Assembly: GCF_014851815.1 (NCBI RefSeq)
Contig: NZ_JACVAJ010000003.1
Coordinates: 1 to 64,000 of the forward strand
Origin: Pseudoxanthomonas sp. PXM01
Lineage (GTDB): Bacteria; Pseudomonadota; Gammaproteobacteria; Xanthomonadales; Xanthomonadaceae
Reading direction: 5' to 3'
DNA length: 64,000 bases
Shown here: positions 7,466-16,900 of the stretch, piece after piece
Position numbering within the stretch: the stretch's first letter is position 1
Layout of the letters: every line of letters begins with the position of its first letter
The notes under the pieces: model-generated
Database searches by the model: none
The model's input: the letters and a program-made list of their open reading frames with translations, nothing else
What the model was told of the DNA's origin: nothing
Program-made: the position numbers and the translations under genes

Positions 7466-8011
7466 TCAGGCATCGATCTTGTCCACCAGCGCCTGCAGCT
7501 TCTGCACGGTGCCCCAGTTGCGGGTGGTGGCCGCCTTGCCTGCCTTGCCCACCAGCGCTTCCCCCGCCTTGCTCTCAAGAATGCCACTGGCGCAGTGCAG
7601 GTATGCGGCGTGCGCGCCGACATGGAACTGTTCGGGCGGCGTCACCAGCGGCGCAATGCTGGAGACGGCGGACAGCGCGCTGGCGTCCGGCACGAAGGCG
7701 ATCAGCAGGCGCGAGGGATCGGGGGCCGTCTTCGCGAAGGGGTTTTCTTTCGCGATCAGCGCGAAGTCCTTCGCCGACACCACGATGACGGGTACCTCGA
7801 TACCCAGCCGCGCCACGATGGCGGCCGAGATGTCGGCAGCGAGCTTCTTCGGCGTTCCCTTGCCGGCCTTGAAGACGACATTGCCGCTGTTGAGCAGCGT
7901 GGCGACATCGGTGTAACCGAGGCTTTCCAGCAACGCGCGCAGGTCCGCCATCGCGATGCGCTTGGCCTTGCCGACGTTGATGCCACGGAGAAGGGCTATG
8001 CATATGGACAC
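7466..8011 (-). CDS. DUF1697 family protein
   Basis: A 181-residue protein with the DUF1697 layout: ALLRGINVGKAKRIAMADLR at the N-terminus, LESLGYTDVATLLNSGNVVF next, then FVPDASALSA in the middle and TRNWGTVQKLQAL at the C-terminus. Members are small soluble cytoplasmic proteins with no established biochemical role. The start is a GTG at 8011, since no in-frame ATG precedes the conserved ALLRGINVG motif. Length is usual for the family. It reads toward the membrane protein gene 33 bases downstream. Confidence 0.88.
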   Translation of the reverse strand: MSICIALLRGINVGKAKRIAMADLRALLESLGYTDVATLLNSGNVVFKAGKGTPKKLAADISAAIVARLGIEVPVIVVSAKDFALIAKENPFAKTAPDPSRLLIAFVPDASALSAVSSIAPLVTPPEQFHVGAHAAYLHCASGILESKAGEALVGKAGKAATTRNWGTVQKLQALVDKIDA

Positions 8012-8116
8012 GGGGATGCCTGGTTGATTGATGTCAGCGACGGCTGATACGGCACGGATGGCCGAGTAAGTATCCGGCAGTTGAGGCCAGGGCGTTCAGA
8101 TCATGCCAAAGGATAG

Positions 8117-8362
8117 TCAGATGTCATCGCGACGATCGTCCCTGTAGCCACCCAAGAACAGCAGCGCCACACCGATGATCCCCGCGGCAGTCGGCCAGGC
8201 CACATGTAGTGCTGCATGCCGATGCAGTTGCGACAGGATCAACGCGGCGGCGACGAAGAGGCCACCGATGATGCTCAAGGGACCGATGGGTGCATTACCC
8301 ACCCGGTAGAATCGCCCATCATCGCGATTGATCCACGCCCTCAGTTTCGACAGCTTTCCCAT
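8117..8362 (-). CDS. Small two-helix membrane protein
   Basis: An 81-residue protein: a basic N-terminus (MGKLSKLRAWINRDDGRF), a first transmembrane segment (IGPLSIIGGLFVAAALIL), a short histidine-rich loop (SQLHRHAALH), a second segment (AGIIGVALLFLGG) and a charged tail ending RDDRRDDI. No family recognised. The ATG at 8362 is chosen because GAGGGG lies directly upstream; a longer start would overlap the DUF1653 gene. It ends seven bases after that gene's stop codon region, suggesting a two-gene transcript. Confidence 0.65.
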   Translation of the reverse strand: MGKLSKLRAWINRDDGRFYRVGNAPIGPLSIIGGLFVAAALILSQLHRHAALHVAWPTAAGIIGVALLFLGGYRDDRRDDI

Positions 8363-8369
8363 GCGCCCC

Positions 8370-8612
8370 TCACTGCTGTGCGTGCTTGATTGGTGCGAAG
8401 CGGCGCACGGTACGCCCATCCACCACCACGTCCTCACAGAACATCACGTACGGCCGTACCCACAGGCCGCCTTCACCGTACAGCGCGCGGTACACCACCA
8501 ACGGCTCCAGCGTCTCGCTGTGCCGCGCCACCGCGACCACTTCGTAATCGTTGCCCTTGTAGTGGCGGTAGAGGCCGGTGGCGAGGTCGGGAAGCGTGGG
8601 CAATGTGGCCAT
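8370..8612 (-). CDS. DUF1653 family protein
   Basis: An 80-residue protein carrying the DUF1653 signature: GLYRHYKGNDYEVVAVARHS, ETLEPLVVYRALYG and LWVRPYVMFCEDV. Proteins of this kind are small, soluble and of unknown role, with a beta-rich fold. The ATG at 8612 (MATLPTLPD) gives the usual family length. An inverted repeat begins only 17 bases upstream at 8629, so any promoter must lie in or beyond that repeat. Confidence 0.85.
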   Translation of the reverse strand: MATLPTLPDLATGLYRHYKGNDYEVVAVARHSETLEPLVVYRALYGEGGLWVRPYVMFCEDVVVDGRTVRRFAPIKHAQQ

Positions 8613-8628
8613 GTCGGTATCCAGATTC

Positions 8629-8735
8629 GTAGGATGGGTTGAGCCGCAGGCTATACCCATCGTGGTCTGTTTGAGAGTCAAGCAATGGGTAGACCGGCTC
8701 TTCCGTTGAACGTCGCCTCGCTCGACCCATCCTAC
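8629..8735. repeat. GTAGGATGGGTTGAGC inverted-repeat element
   Basis: GTAGGATGGGTTGAGC (8629-8644) and its near-perfect reverse complement (8720-8735, 15 of 16 bases) flank about 75 bases. The element fills the whole gap between the DUF1653 start and the end of the next gene. GTAGGATGGGTT-type repeats are widely dispersed in bacterial genomes. A shorter relative (CGTAGGAT ... ATCCTACG) lies at 9485-9541. Confidence 0.75.
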
Positions 8736-8738
8736 ACA

Positions 8739-9455
8739 TCAATCAAGAAGCTCGCGTCTATCGGCGTCCAGTTCGTTGGTCAGGCGAATGACTTCTTCCT
8801 GCAGCACTCCGATCTCGTCGGATTTCTTTGTGCTCAACTCGTTGAGCGCATGGACCAATCCGACGATTTTGTGTGCTCGCGTACCCGGCTCGGGCGACCA
8901 CGTGGTAGCGCACTTGTCGTCATGCCTCAAGACGTAGCCGATGCCATCCAGTCCCAGATTGCGCTCCGCATCCGCCTCGACAATCTCCGTCTTCAAGACC
9001 CTGTGTACGCGATCAGCCACCTCTTGATCGAGCGCGACAGGCGGACGTTGCTTGAATCGGAGCGTAGTGTCCGTTGGCGATCCGGGAACTGCCTTGACTC
9101 CTGGTGGAGGTGGTGGAGGTGGGGGATAGGAAACACCCGTTATTCCGCTGTAGCCCGACAATGCTGTGCTTGAGAGTCTGAAGCCTTCCGGCGGATCGAA
9201 TGCCGGGAAAATGTCGACGCCTATCTCTCCCGGATTCAGCACGATGGCTTCCTCCCCTGGATGGTAGATGCCCTCCGGACACGGCTGAAGTCGAGCGTTG
9301 TACAACGCCTCTTTCTGAGCCCGGACACGGTCGAAGTTCTCCCGCTTCTCAGCGAGATGATCAGAAACAACAGGCGTCACGACAACAGCACCTATCACGA
9401 GCGCAGCAGGGACAACCATCAGAGCAACGTTTCTGCCGCTGAACTTTGTCTTCAC
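8739..9455 (-). CDS. Membrane-anchored protein with polyproline linker, unknown function
   Basis: A 238-residue protein with one N-terminal transmembrane segment (VALMVVPAALVIGAVVVTPVV), a charged helix (SDHLAEKRENFDRVRAQKEA), a middle region with a run of eight prolines (YPPPPPPPPGVK) and a C-terminal helix likely to form a coiled coil (ELSTKKSDEIGVLQEEVIRL). No domain recognised. The start is a GTG at 9455, with GAGGG about 14 bases upstream. Base composition is visibly less GC-rich than the neighbouring housekeeping genes, which with the flanking repeats hints at acquisition. Confidence 0.65.
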   Translation of the reverse strand: MKTKFSGRNVALMVVPAALVIGAVVVTPVVSDHLAEKRENFDRVRAQKEALYNARLQPCPEGIYHPGEEAIVLNPGEIGVDIFPAFDPPEGFRLSSTALSGYSGITGVSYPPPPPPPPGVKAVPGSPTDTTLRFKQRPPVALDQEVADRVHRVLKTEIVEADAERNLGLDGIGYVLRHDDKCATTWSPEPGTRAHKIVGLVHALNELSTKKSDEIGVLQEEVIRLTNELDADRRELLD

Positions 9456-9484
9456 GATGCGATGCCCTCACTGGCGGGTCATTT

Positions 9485-9541
9485 CGTAGGATCAGGTGAA
9501 GAGTAGAGTGATGAGTATCGCTACACTCAATCCATCCTACG
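9485..9541. repeat. Short GTAGGAT inverted-repeat element
   Basis: CGTAGGAT (9485-9492) and ATCCTACG (9534-9541) form an exact inverted repeat with a 41-base interior. It appears to be a degenerate relative of the 8629-8735 element and lies between two minus-strand genes. Confidence 0.6.
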
Positions 9542-9564
9542 TGTTTGGCTCGACCACGTAACGC

Positions 9565-10032
9565 TTACGGCACGATCTCGAACCATGCCTCCAGGCCCTT
9601 GTCCCCGTCGCCGTCGCTGGCCTGCCCGCTGCAGGTGGCCCGATGCAGGTTGTCATAGTCGTTGTGCACCACGCAGTACAGCTGCCGCGGTGTGCCAGGG
9701 TGATCGACGGTGACATACAGCTGTTTGACGCCTTCACCACAACGCATGTAGCGCGCTGTGGCGTGCCGGGTCCTGGTGCCGATCCTTGATTCGAGGCGGA
9801 TCTCGGTGGCGGTGGAGGCCACGATCTTCATCGTGCCCGAATAAGGCGCGCGATCCTTCGGCGTCAGCCCGACGATGCGGTAGTCGCCCTGCAAGCTCTC
9901 CACTGTCCTGGCCTCAGTTCCCACGCTCGCAGTACAGAAGGCACGCTCTTCCAGCGGCCGGTGTGCCGCAGGTGAACGCGGCGGTTCTACGACGCCCTGC
10001 GCAAACACCACAAGCATGAGCCATGTCTTCAT
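9565..10032 (-). CDS. Secreted protein of unknown function
   Basis: A 155-residue protein with a short, weak export signal (MKTWLMLVVFAQGVVEPP). The mature part contains four cysteines (AFCTAS, RYMRCGEG, QLYCVVHN, RATCSGQ) that could form two disulfides, and an acidic DGDGDKG loop near the C-terminus. No family recognised. The ATG at 10032 is chosen over a start at 10107 because GAGGAAGG lies seven bases upstream and because the longer form would hide the hydrophobic leader. Confidence 0.6.
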   Translation of the reverse strand: MKTWLMLVVFAQGVVEPPRSPAAHRPLEERAFCTASVGTEARTVESLQGDYRIVGLTPKDRAPYSGTMKIVASTATEIRLESRIGTRTRHATARYMRCGEGVKQLYVTVDHPGTPRQLYCVVHNDYDNLHRATCSGQASDGDGDKGLEAWFEIVP

Positions 10033-10161
10033 GGATTCGCCTTCCTCGATGCGGAGTTCTTGCGATGGGTTGAGCCAAGGACGCCTCCCAAACGATACCA
10101 ACTGCAAAACGACGGCTATCGCTTCGCGACCCCCGTGCTACGTACTGCTTGCACGGTAGTA

Positions 10162-10656
10162 TCACTGCCGTTGCTCGGCCACCGAACATGGCGGAGCGAG
10201 AGGCCAGTCCCGTGTGATCGCGCGCGGCCCTAGCGGGAATGCATCCGTTAGCGTCTTCCTGCCCCGCAGCAGTGCTTCCAGCTCGTCAGCTTCACGCCTG
10301 TCGAACTGTCCCATGAAGATTCGGATAACGGTCGCAGTGGTGACCTCAAATCGCTCGGAATCACTCGGAAGGAATCCAATGTAGTCAAGCCCCGGCGACA
10401 TGCTGATACCACAGCACCAACCCGTCCGGTAGTAAATCGCACGCGCCACCGTCTTTCCTCGCACGTTGGCGATCACCCTGATCTTTCCAACAGCGTAACG
10501 AGTGCCATCGACCTCGCCAACCTCGAGGCTGATGACCCGAAACACGAAGACATTGGGCGCTTTCCTGGCCATCTCGGAGGTAAGTTCCTCCCCGCATTCG
10601 CACGCCATCGCCACCGGTGCAACGAGCATCATCAAGAAGAGCAGCAGCCATTTCAT
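10162..10656 (-). CDS. Secreted TIMP/NTR-like protein
   Basis: A 164-residue protein with a clear signal peptide (WLLLFLMMLVAPVAMA) followed immediately by CECGEE. A Cys-X-Cys at the mature N-terminus, then a beta-strand region (NVFVFRVISLEVGEVDG, YAVGKIRVIANVRGK) and CCGISMSPGLDYIGFLPS, is the layout of the netrin/TIMP OB-fold. In animals such domains inhibit metalloproteases; bacterial versions are uncharacterised. The ATG at 10656 has AGGGGAAAC upstream. Alternative: an unrelated cysteine-rich exported protein. Fold assignment is by eye only. Confidence 0.6.
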   Translation of the reverse strand: MKWLLLFLMMLVAPVAMACECGEELTSEMARKAPNVFVFRVISLEVGEVDGTRYAVGKIRVIANVRGKTVARAIYYRTGWCCGISMSPGLDYIGFLPSDSERFEVTTATVIRIFMGQFDRREADELEALLRGRKTLTDAFPLGPRAITRDWPLAPPCSVAEQRQ

Positions 10657-10716
10657 TACGAGTTTCCCCTGGAATTCCTGAGACAGGATTCCGCGTCCGC
10701 AGGACGGGTTGAGCGC

Positions 10717-11217
10717 TTACTTCGTGCAGCGATGGGATGCAAAGCTAACAAGCCGTTCCAGCAGTGAACGGCCTTCCTCCCACTCGATATTCTGTATGAC
10801 CCATCGGCCATCCTTGAATCTCAACGCAACCGCGTCCGTCCAAACAAGGTCGTCATACACCAGTGTCGCTCGCACCATCGCTTGGTCCCCCGAAACCAGC
10901 GCATCCGTCGATCTCAGCGTTTTCGCTTTGTCCGGCCAAAGAAAGAACGGACTCTGATCTAGCATGTAAGGCTTGACGTCTGGAGGCACCAGCGCAGCAC
11001 AGGCTCGCTCATAGCCCTTCTGCGCTTCGAGTGCCGCGTAAAGCTCTTTGCCAAGAAGCACTTGAATCGGCGCATATCCCCGCCCAATCTCGGCTGGGGA
11101 AGGCCTGATCGCCCATCGATAGAAGTCCTTCACGACTTGGTCTGGAGATTCACGACAGAGTCCAATAGGGCTAACGATGCTCAGCAATGCGAGCAGGCAC
11201 TTGAACACGTTCTTCAA
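10717..11217 (-). CDS. DUF3828-like secreted protein
   Basis: A 166-residue protein with a signal peptide (CLLALLSIVSPIGLC). The mature part, SPDQVVKDFYRWAI at its start, LYAALEAQKGYERACAALVP in the middle and a final FKDGRWVIQNIEWEEG, resembles DUF3828 proteins, a cystatin/NTF2-like fold found in periplasmic proteins. The start is a TTG at 11217 with AAGGAG seven bases upstream; the nearby ATG is out of frame and stops at once. Function unknown. It is the last of the run of small minus-strand genes before ggt. Confidence 0.65.
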   Translation of the reverse strand: MKNVFKCLLALLSIVSPIGLCRESPDQVVKDFYRWAIRPSPAEIGRGYAPIQVLLGKELYAALEAQKGYERACAALVPPDVKPYMLDQSPFFLWPDKAKTLRSTDALVSGDQAMVRATLVYDDLVWTDAVALRFKDGRWVIQNIEWEEGRSLLERLVSFASHRCTK

Positions 11218-11266
11218 CGCATTGCTCCTTCTCCGACATTACAGAGGACGCTGGCTCGACCAGCCC

Positions 11267-11353
11267 CATAGGTTGGGGTGAGCCTGCGAACCCCAACACA
11301 CTGACCCTGCACCGCTGCGATGTTGGGGTTCACTCCGTTCACTCCAACCTATG
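11267..11353. repeat. CATAGGTTGGGGTGAGC inverted-repeat element
   Basis: CATAGGTTGGGGTGAGC (from 11267) and the reverse complement of CATAGGTTGGAGTGAAC (ending at 11353) are the outer arms, with an inner GGGGTT/AACCCC pair. The element lies between the end of ggt and the start of the DUF3828 gene. Confidence 0.7.
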
Positions 11354-11373
11354 ACAGCCTTCGCGCGCCGCCC

Positions 11374-13140
11374 TCAATACCCCGCCGCCTGCCCATCCTT
11401 GCGGCTCTCGCTGGCACCGTAGTACACACCGGTCTCCGGATCGCGCTGGATGGCCTGGTAACCGCCATACGGACCCAGCGCCCATTCGACGTGATGGCCC
11501 TTGTCCATCAGTGCGCGCACGGTTTCGTACGGGAAGCCGGATTCCAGCTGCACCACGCCGCCGTCGCTCATGACGGTGGCGCTGCCGACCGGTTCGGTGG
11601 AACCGTCGTGCTGCACGCGCGGCGCGTCGCCGGCTTCCTGCAGCGTCATGCCGAAGTCGACCAGGTTCATCACGATCTGCACGTGGCCCTGCGGCTGCAT
11701 CGCGCCGCCCATCACGCCGAAGCTGACCCACGGCTTGCCGTCCTTGGTGATGAAGGCCGGGATGATGGTCTGGAACGGACGCTTGCCCGGCGCGTAGCAG
11801 TTCGGATGCGGCGTGGCGCCGTCGCAGTCCTTCAGCACGAACATCTCGCCACGGTCCTGCAGGATGAAGCCCAAGCCGGTCGGCGTCATGCCGCTGCCCA
11901 TGCCGCGGTAGTTGGACTGGATCAGCGAGACCATCATGCCGTCCTTGTCGGCGACGGTCATGTAGATGGTGTCGCCCTCTTCCAGTTCCTTCGGCGTGCC
12001 CGGCTGCACTTCGCGCAGCACCTTGTCGGGCGAGATCAGCTTGGCGCGCTCGCGCGCGTACGGCTTGGAGATCATGCGCGCGACGGGCAACGGCTGGAAG
12101 GCGGGGTCGGCGTACCAGCGCGCGCGGTCGGCGAAGGCCAGCTTCTTGGCCTCCACCAGCAGGTGCACGTGTTCGGGGCTGCCATAGGGGATCCTGCTGA
12201 AGTCGTAGCCTTCCAGTACGTTGAGCATCTGCAGCGCGGCGATGCCCTGCCCGTTCGGCGGCAGTTCCCACACGTCGTAGCCGCGGTAGTTGGTGCTGAC
12301 CGGCGTGACCCATTCGCCATGGTGCGCAGCCATGTCCTCGTACGAGAGGAAGCCGCCGTTCGCCTTGAAGTAGGCATCGATGGTGCGCGCGATATCGCCC
12401 TTGTAGAACGCGTCGCGGCCGCCATCGGCGATTTTCTGCAGCGTGTCGGCCAGGTAAGGGTTCTTCCACATCTCGCCGGTGCGCGGCGCACGGCCGTCGA
12501 TCGTGAACTGCTCGGTGAAGCCTGGGAACTTCGACAGCCGCGGCACCGAGCGCTGCCAGTAATACGCGATCGTCTGGTGCACCGGATGGCCGTCGCGCGC
12601 GTAGCGGATGGTCGGCGCCAGCACGTCGCGCATCGGCAGCTTGCCGAAACGCTCGTGCAGAGCGAACCAGCCATCGACGGCGCCGGGCACGCTGACCGGC
12701 AACGGCCCGTGCGCGGGAATGTCGGCGATGCCCTGCTGTTTGAAATGGTCCAGCGTCAGCGACTTCGGCGAACGGCCCGAGCCGTTGTAGCCGTGCAGCT
12801 TCTTCGTCTTCGGATCCCAGACGATGGCGAACAGGTCGCCGCCGATGCCGTTGCCGGTGGGTTCCATCAGGCCCAGCGCCGCGTTGGCGGCGATGGCCGC
12901 GTCCATCGCGGTGCCGCCCTGCTTCATCACGTCCAGCGCGATCTGGGTGGCGAGCGGATGCGAGGTGGCCGCCATCGCGTGTGGCGCGATGACATCGGAG
13001 CGGGTGGCGAAGGCGCGACCGGTGATGCGGTCGGCGGCGGAAGCGGGGATACCGGCGGCGGCGGTCAACGCCGTCGCTAGGCACAGCGAAGCAAGGGTGC
13101 GCATCATGGACGGAGGATGGCGCACGGTGCGCGCCTTCAT
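11374..13140 (-). CDS. ggt: Gamma-glutamyltransferase (glutathione hydrolase) proenzyme
   Basis: A 588-residue periplasmic Ntn-hydrolase precursor that removes or transfers the gamma-glutamyl group of glutathione and related compounds. A signal peptide (TLASLCLATALTAAAGIPAS) precedes the large subunit, with ATSHPLATQIALDVMKQGG and GNGIGGDLFAIV as family blocks. The self-cleavage site and catalytic threonine lie in EEGDTIYMTVADKDGMMVS near residue 395, and the small subunit carries NYRGMGSGMTPTG and GVMGGAMQPQGHVQI. An alternative ATG at 13107 would shorten the leader; neither start has a clear ribosome-binding site. The TPR-like gene ends 17 bases upstream, so both may share a transcript. Confidence 0.95.
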   Translation of the reverse strand: MKARTVRHPPSMMRTLASLCLATALTAAAGIPASAADRITGRAFATRSDVIAPHAMAATSHPLATQIALDVMKQGGTAMDAAIAANAALGLMEPTGNGIGGDLFAIVWDPKTKKLHGYNGSGRSPKSLTLDHFKQQGIADIPAHGPLPVSVPGAVDGWFALHERFGKLPMRDVLAPTIRYARDGHPVHQTIAYYWQRSVPRLSKFPGFTEQFTIDGRAPRTGEMWKNPYLADTLQKIADGGRDAFYKGDIARTIDAYFKANGGFLSYEDMAAHHGEWVTPVSTNYRGYDVWELPPNGQGIAALQMLNVLEGYDFSRIPYGSPEHVHLLVEAKKLAFADRARWYADPAFQPLPVARMISKPYARERAKLISPDKVLREVQPGTPKELEEGDTIYMTVADKDGMMVSLIQSNYRGMGSGMTPTGLGFILQDRGEMFVLKDCDGATPHPNCYAPGKRPFQTIIPAFITKDGKPWVSFGVMGGAMQPQGHVQIVMNLVDFGMTLQEAGDAPRVQHDGSTEPVGSATVMSDGGVVQLESGFPYETVRALMDKGHHVEWALGPYGGYQAIQRDPETGVYYGASESRKDGQAAGY

Positions 13141-13156
13141 CCGCCGATCTTACGCG

Positions 13157-13789
13157 TTACGGCCAGACCGGCGGATTGGCCTGCCAGGCGCCGAGCACTT
13201 CGGCCAGCGTGTCGCGATCTTCCTGTCGCCAGCCGGGCAGCAGCGTGGCGTAGTTGCGCGCATCGGTCCACAGCAGGGGCTCGGTGCGCACGGCCGCGCC
13301 GTACCATTGCACCGCGTCTTCCTTGCGGCCCTGCTTCCACAGTGCCAGCGCGAGGGTGGGCGGCACCCACGAGGGGCCGCGGACCGCGCTGACCAGCGGC
13401 GTCCACTGCTGCAACGCCGCCTCGTGTTCGCCCAGGCGATACAGGTCCCAGCCGTAGTTCCAGCTGATCGAACGCCACAGGTTGCCGCCGGACTGCGTGC
13501 TGCTCAGGGCCTGCTGGTACAGCTGCCGTCCCAGGTCGGCACGGCCATCGTTCAGCGCGATGTGCCCCAGTTGCGCAGTGGCTTCGACCATCTTGCGGCC
13601 ACGCTCGCGCGCCTTCACCAGCTGGTCCACCAGCGCAGCCCCTTCCACGCCGGTGATGGCGACCACCGGCACGGCCGCGCGGTCCTCGTCGAAATAGAAT
13701 TCCTTCGGCTTCGGCACCGACTGTGCCTGCGCGGAAAAGACCGCCGATGCCAGCACGATGGCCAGCAGTGTGCACTTGCCTGCTTTCAC
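13157..13789 (-). CDS. Secreted TPR-like protein of unknown function
   Basis: A 210-residue protein with a signal peptide (CTLLAIVLASAVFSAQAQ). The mature region is helical with TPR/Sel1-like pairs: GHIALNDGRADLGRQLYQQA, SWNYGWDLYRLGEHEAALQQ and ALALWKQGRKEDAVQWYGAA, followed by NPPVWP at the C-terminus. Such repeats mediate protein binding in the periplasm. No specific function can be assigned. It is divergent from the indolepyruvate oxidoreductase gene and reads toward ggt. Confidence 0.75.
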   Translation of the reverse strand: MKAGKCTLLAIVLASAVFSAQAQSVPKPKEFYFDEDRAAVPVVAITGVEGAALVDQLVKARERGRKMVEATAQLGHIALNDGRADLGRQLYQQALSSTQSGGNLWRSISWNYGWDLYRLGEHEAALQQWTPLVSAVRGPSWVPPTLALALWKQGRKEDAVQWYGAAVRTEPLLWTDARNYATLLPGWRQEDRDTLAEVLGAWQANPPVWP

Positions 13790-13944
13790 TACGTTTCCCC
13801 CGGACTACAACAGCCCCCCGGCGCATCCTAACCGCTGCAACGCACAACGACGCAGTGATGCGCGTCACAGAAAATGCCGCTGTTACAATGCGCGCCTTCA
13901 CGCCCGAGGGGTTATCGGGCCTCGCCAGCCGCTTTGGGCCCGCC

Positions 13945-16900
13945 ATGACCAGCACCGCCGAACTCACCTCGCCCTCGTCCGCCAATACGCCGCAGATCGG
14001 GGTGATCGACAGCGACTACACGCTGGAACACAAGTACACGCGCACCGACGGCCGCATCTACCTGAGTGGCGTGCAGGCGCTGGTGCGGTTGCCGTTGATG
14101 CAGCGGCTGCGCGACCAGGCCGCCGGTCTGAACACCGCGGGCTTCATCAGTGGCTACCGCGGCTCGCCGCTGGGCGGCTTCGACCTGGAGCTGTGGCGCG
14201 CACGCAAGCATCTCGAGTCCGCCGGCGTGAAGTTCACCCCGGGCCTCAACGAGGACCTGGGCGCGACCATGGTGTGGGGCACGCAGCAGACCAACCTGTT
14301 CCCCGGCGCCACCGTCGATGGCGTGTACTCGATGTGGTACGGCAAGGGCCCCGGCGTGGACCGCTGCGGCGACGTGTTCAAGCACGGCAACGCCGCAGGC
14401 ACTTCGAAGTTCGGCGGCGTGCTCGCGCTGGCGGCGGACGACCACAACTGCCGCAGCTCGACGCTGCCGCACGGCTCGGAAGACGAATTCGTCAGCGCGA
14501 TGATGCCGGTGCTGAACCCGGCCGGCGTGCAGGACATCCTCGACCTGGGTCTGGTCGGCTGGGCGATGAGCCGTTACACGGGCCGCTGGATCGGCTTCAA
14601 GACGATCGCCGAGACCGTGGAGTCGTCGGCCTCGGTGCAGGTGGATCCGTTCGCGCGCGAGATCATCCTGCCGGAAGACTTCGCGATGCCGGCGGGCGGC
14701 TTGAACATCCGCTGGCCGAATCCGCCGCTCGACCAGGAGATGCGCCTGCACAAGTACGCGGTCGCCGCGGCGCAGGCGTTCGCACGGGCGAACAAGGTGG
14801 ACCGCATCGTGCTGGATTCGCCGCGCGCGCGCCTCGGCATCGTCACCACCGGCAAGAGCTACCTGGACGTGCTGCAGGCGCTGGAATACCTGGGCCTGGA
14901 CGAGCAGGCCTGCGCCGACATCGGTATCCGCGTCTACAAGGTCGGCATGACCTGGCCGCTGGAACCGGTCGGCATCACCGAGTTCGCCAAGGGGCTGGAA
15001 GACATCGTCGTGGTGGAGGAGAAGCGCGCCTTCATCGAGCGGCAGATGAAGGAGTATTTCTACAACTGGCCCGCCAGCGCGGGCACGCGCCCGTCCATCG
15101 TCGGCAAGTACGACGAGGGCGGCGAGTGGATCCTGCCGTCCACCGGCGAGCTGACCCCGGCGACGATCGCCGGCGTGATCGGCCGCCGCATCCAGCGCTT
15201 CTTCACCACGGAATCCATCGAACAGCGCCTGCGCTGGATGGAAGAGAAGGAAGCCGAGATGGCGCTGCCGCGCGCCAACTTCCCGCGCGTGCCGCACTAC
15301 TGCAGCGGCTGCCCGCACAACACCTCGACGGTGGTGCCGGAAGGTTCGCGCGCACTCGGCGGCATCGGCTGCCACTACATGGTGACGTGGATGGACCGCG
15401 ACACCGACACCTTCACCCACATGGGCGGCGAAGGCGTGACGTGGTCGGGCCAGGCGCCGTTCACCGAGACCGAGCACGTCTTCCAGAACCTGGGCGACGG
15501 CACGTTCTTCCACTCCGGTTCGCTGGCGGTGCGCCAGTCGGTCGCCACCGGGGTGAACATCACCTACAAGATCCTCTACAACGACGCGGTGGCGATGACC
15601 GGCGGCCAGCCGGTGGACGGCACGCTGTCGGTGCCGCAGATCGCACACATGATGCGCGCCGAGGGCGTGGACACGATCGTCCTGGTCAGTGACGACATCC
15701 GCAAGTGGAGCAAGCGCGAGCTGTTCCCAAGCGGCGTGGAGTTCTTCGACCGTGCCGAACTGGACGACGTGCAGCGCCGCCTGCGCGAAGTGAAGGGCGT
15801 CTCCATCCTGATCTACGACCAGGTCTGCGCCACCGAGAAGCGCCGCCGCCGCAAGCGCGGCAAGCTGCCGGACCCGGCCAAGCGCACGATGGTCAACACG
15901 CTGGTCTGCGAAGGCTGCGGCGACTGCGGCGTGAAGAGCTTCTGCGTGTCGGTACTGCCGAAGGAAACCGAATTCGGTCGCAAGCGCGAGATCGACCAGT
16001 CGAACTGCAACAAGGACTTCCGCTGCGTCGACGGCTTCTGCCCCAGCTTCGTCACCGTGCACGGCGGCACGCCGCGCAAGGGCAAGAAGGCCAACGCCGC
16101 CGACCTGCTCGCCGCGCTGCCGGCGCCTGCATTCAAGTCGGACCTCAATGAACCCTGGAACATCCTGATCACCGGCGTCGGCGGCACCGGCGTGGTGACC
16201 ATCGGCGCGCTGCTCGGCATGGCCGGCCATCTGGAAGGCAAGGGCGCCAGCGTGCTCGACCAGACCGGCCTGGCGCAGAAGGGCGGCGCGGTGACCACGC
16301 ACATCCGCATCGCACGCACGCCGGAAGACATCCACGCCGTGCGCATCGCCGCCGGCGAAGCCGACCTGGTGCTGGGCTGCGACATGGTGGTGGTCAACGA
16401 CTACTGGGTGCTGTCGAAGGTGCGCGGCGAACGTTCGCAGGTAGTGCTGAACACCTACGAGGCGATGCCGGGCACGTTCACCACCCATCCGGACATGCAG
16501 TTCCCCGCCACCGACATCGTGGCCGGCGTGAAGGTCGCCCTGGGCGGCCGCGACCCGCTGCTGGTCGATGCCACGCAGATCGCGACCGCGCTGATCGGCG
16601 ACGCCATCGGCAGCAACCTCTTCATGCTGGGCTATGCCTGGCAGCAGGGCCTGGTACCGATCTCGTTCGACGCGATCATGCGTGCGGTCGAGCTCAATGG
16701 CGCCGCCATCGAGATGAACAAGACCGCCTTCGCCTGGGGCCGACTGGCCGTGGTGAATCCGCAGGCGGTGCAGGAAGCCGCCGGCCTGATCCGCAATACG
16801 CAGACCGAGAGCGAACGCACGCCGCGTGCCCTGCAGGTGCTGCCGCCGGGCGAGTGGGAAAGCACCGAATGGGGTGCCAACGCGGCACCGCGCAATCCCG

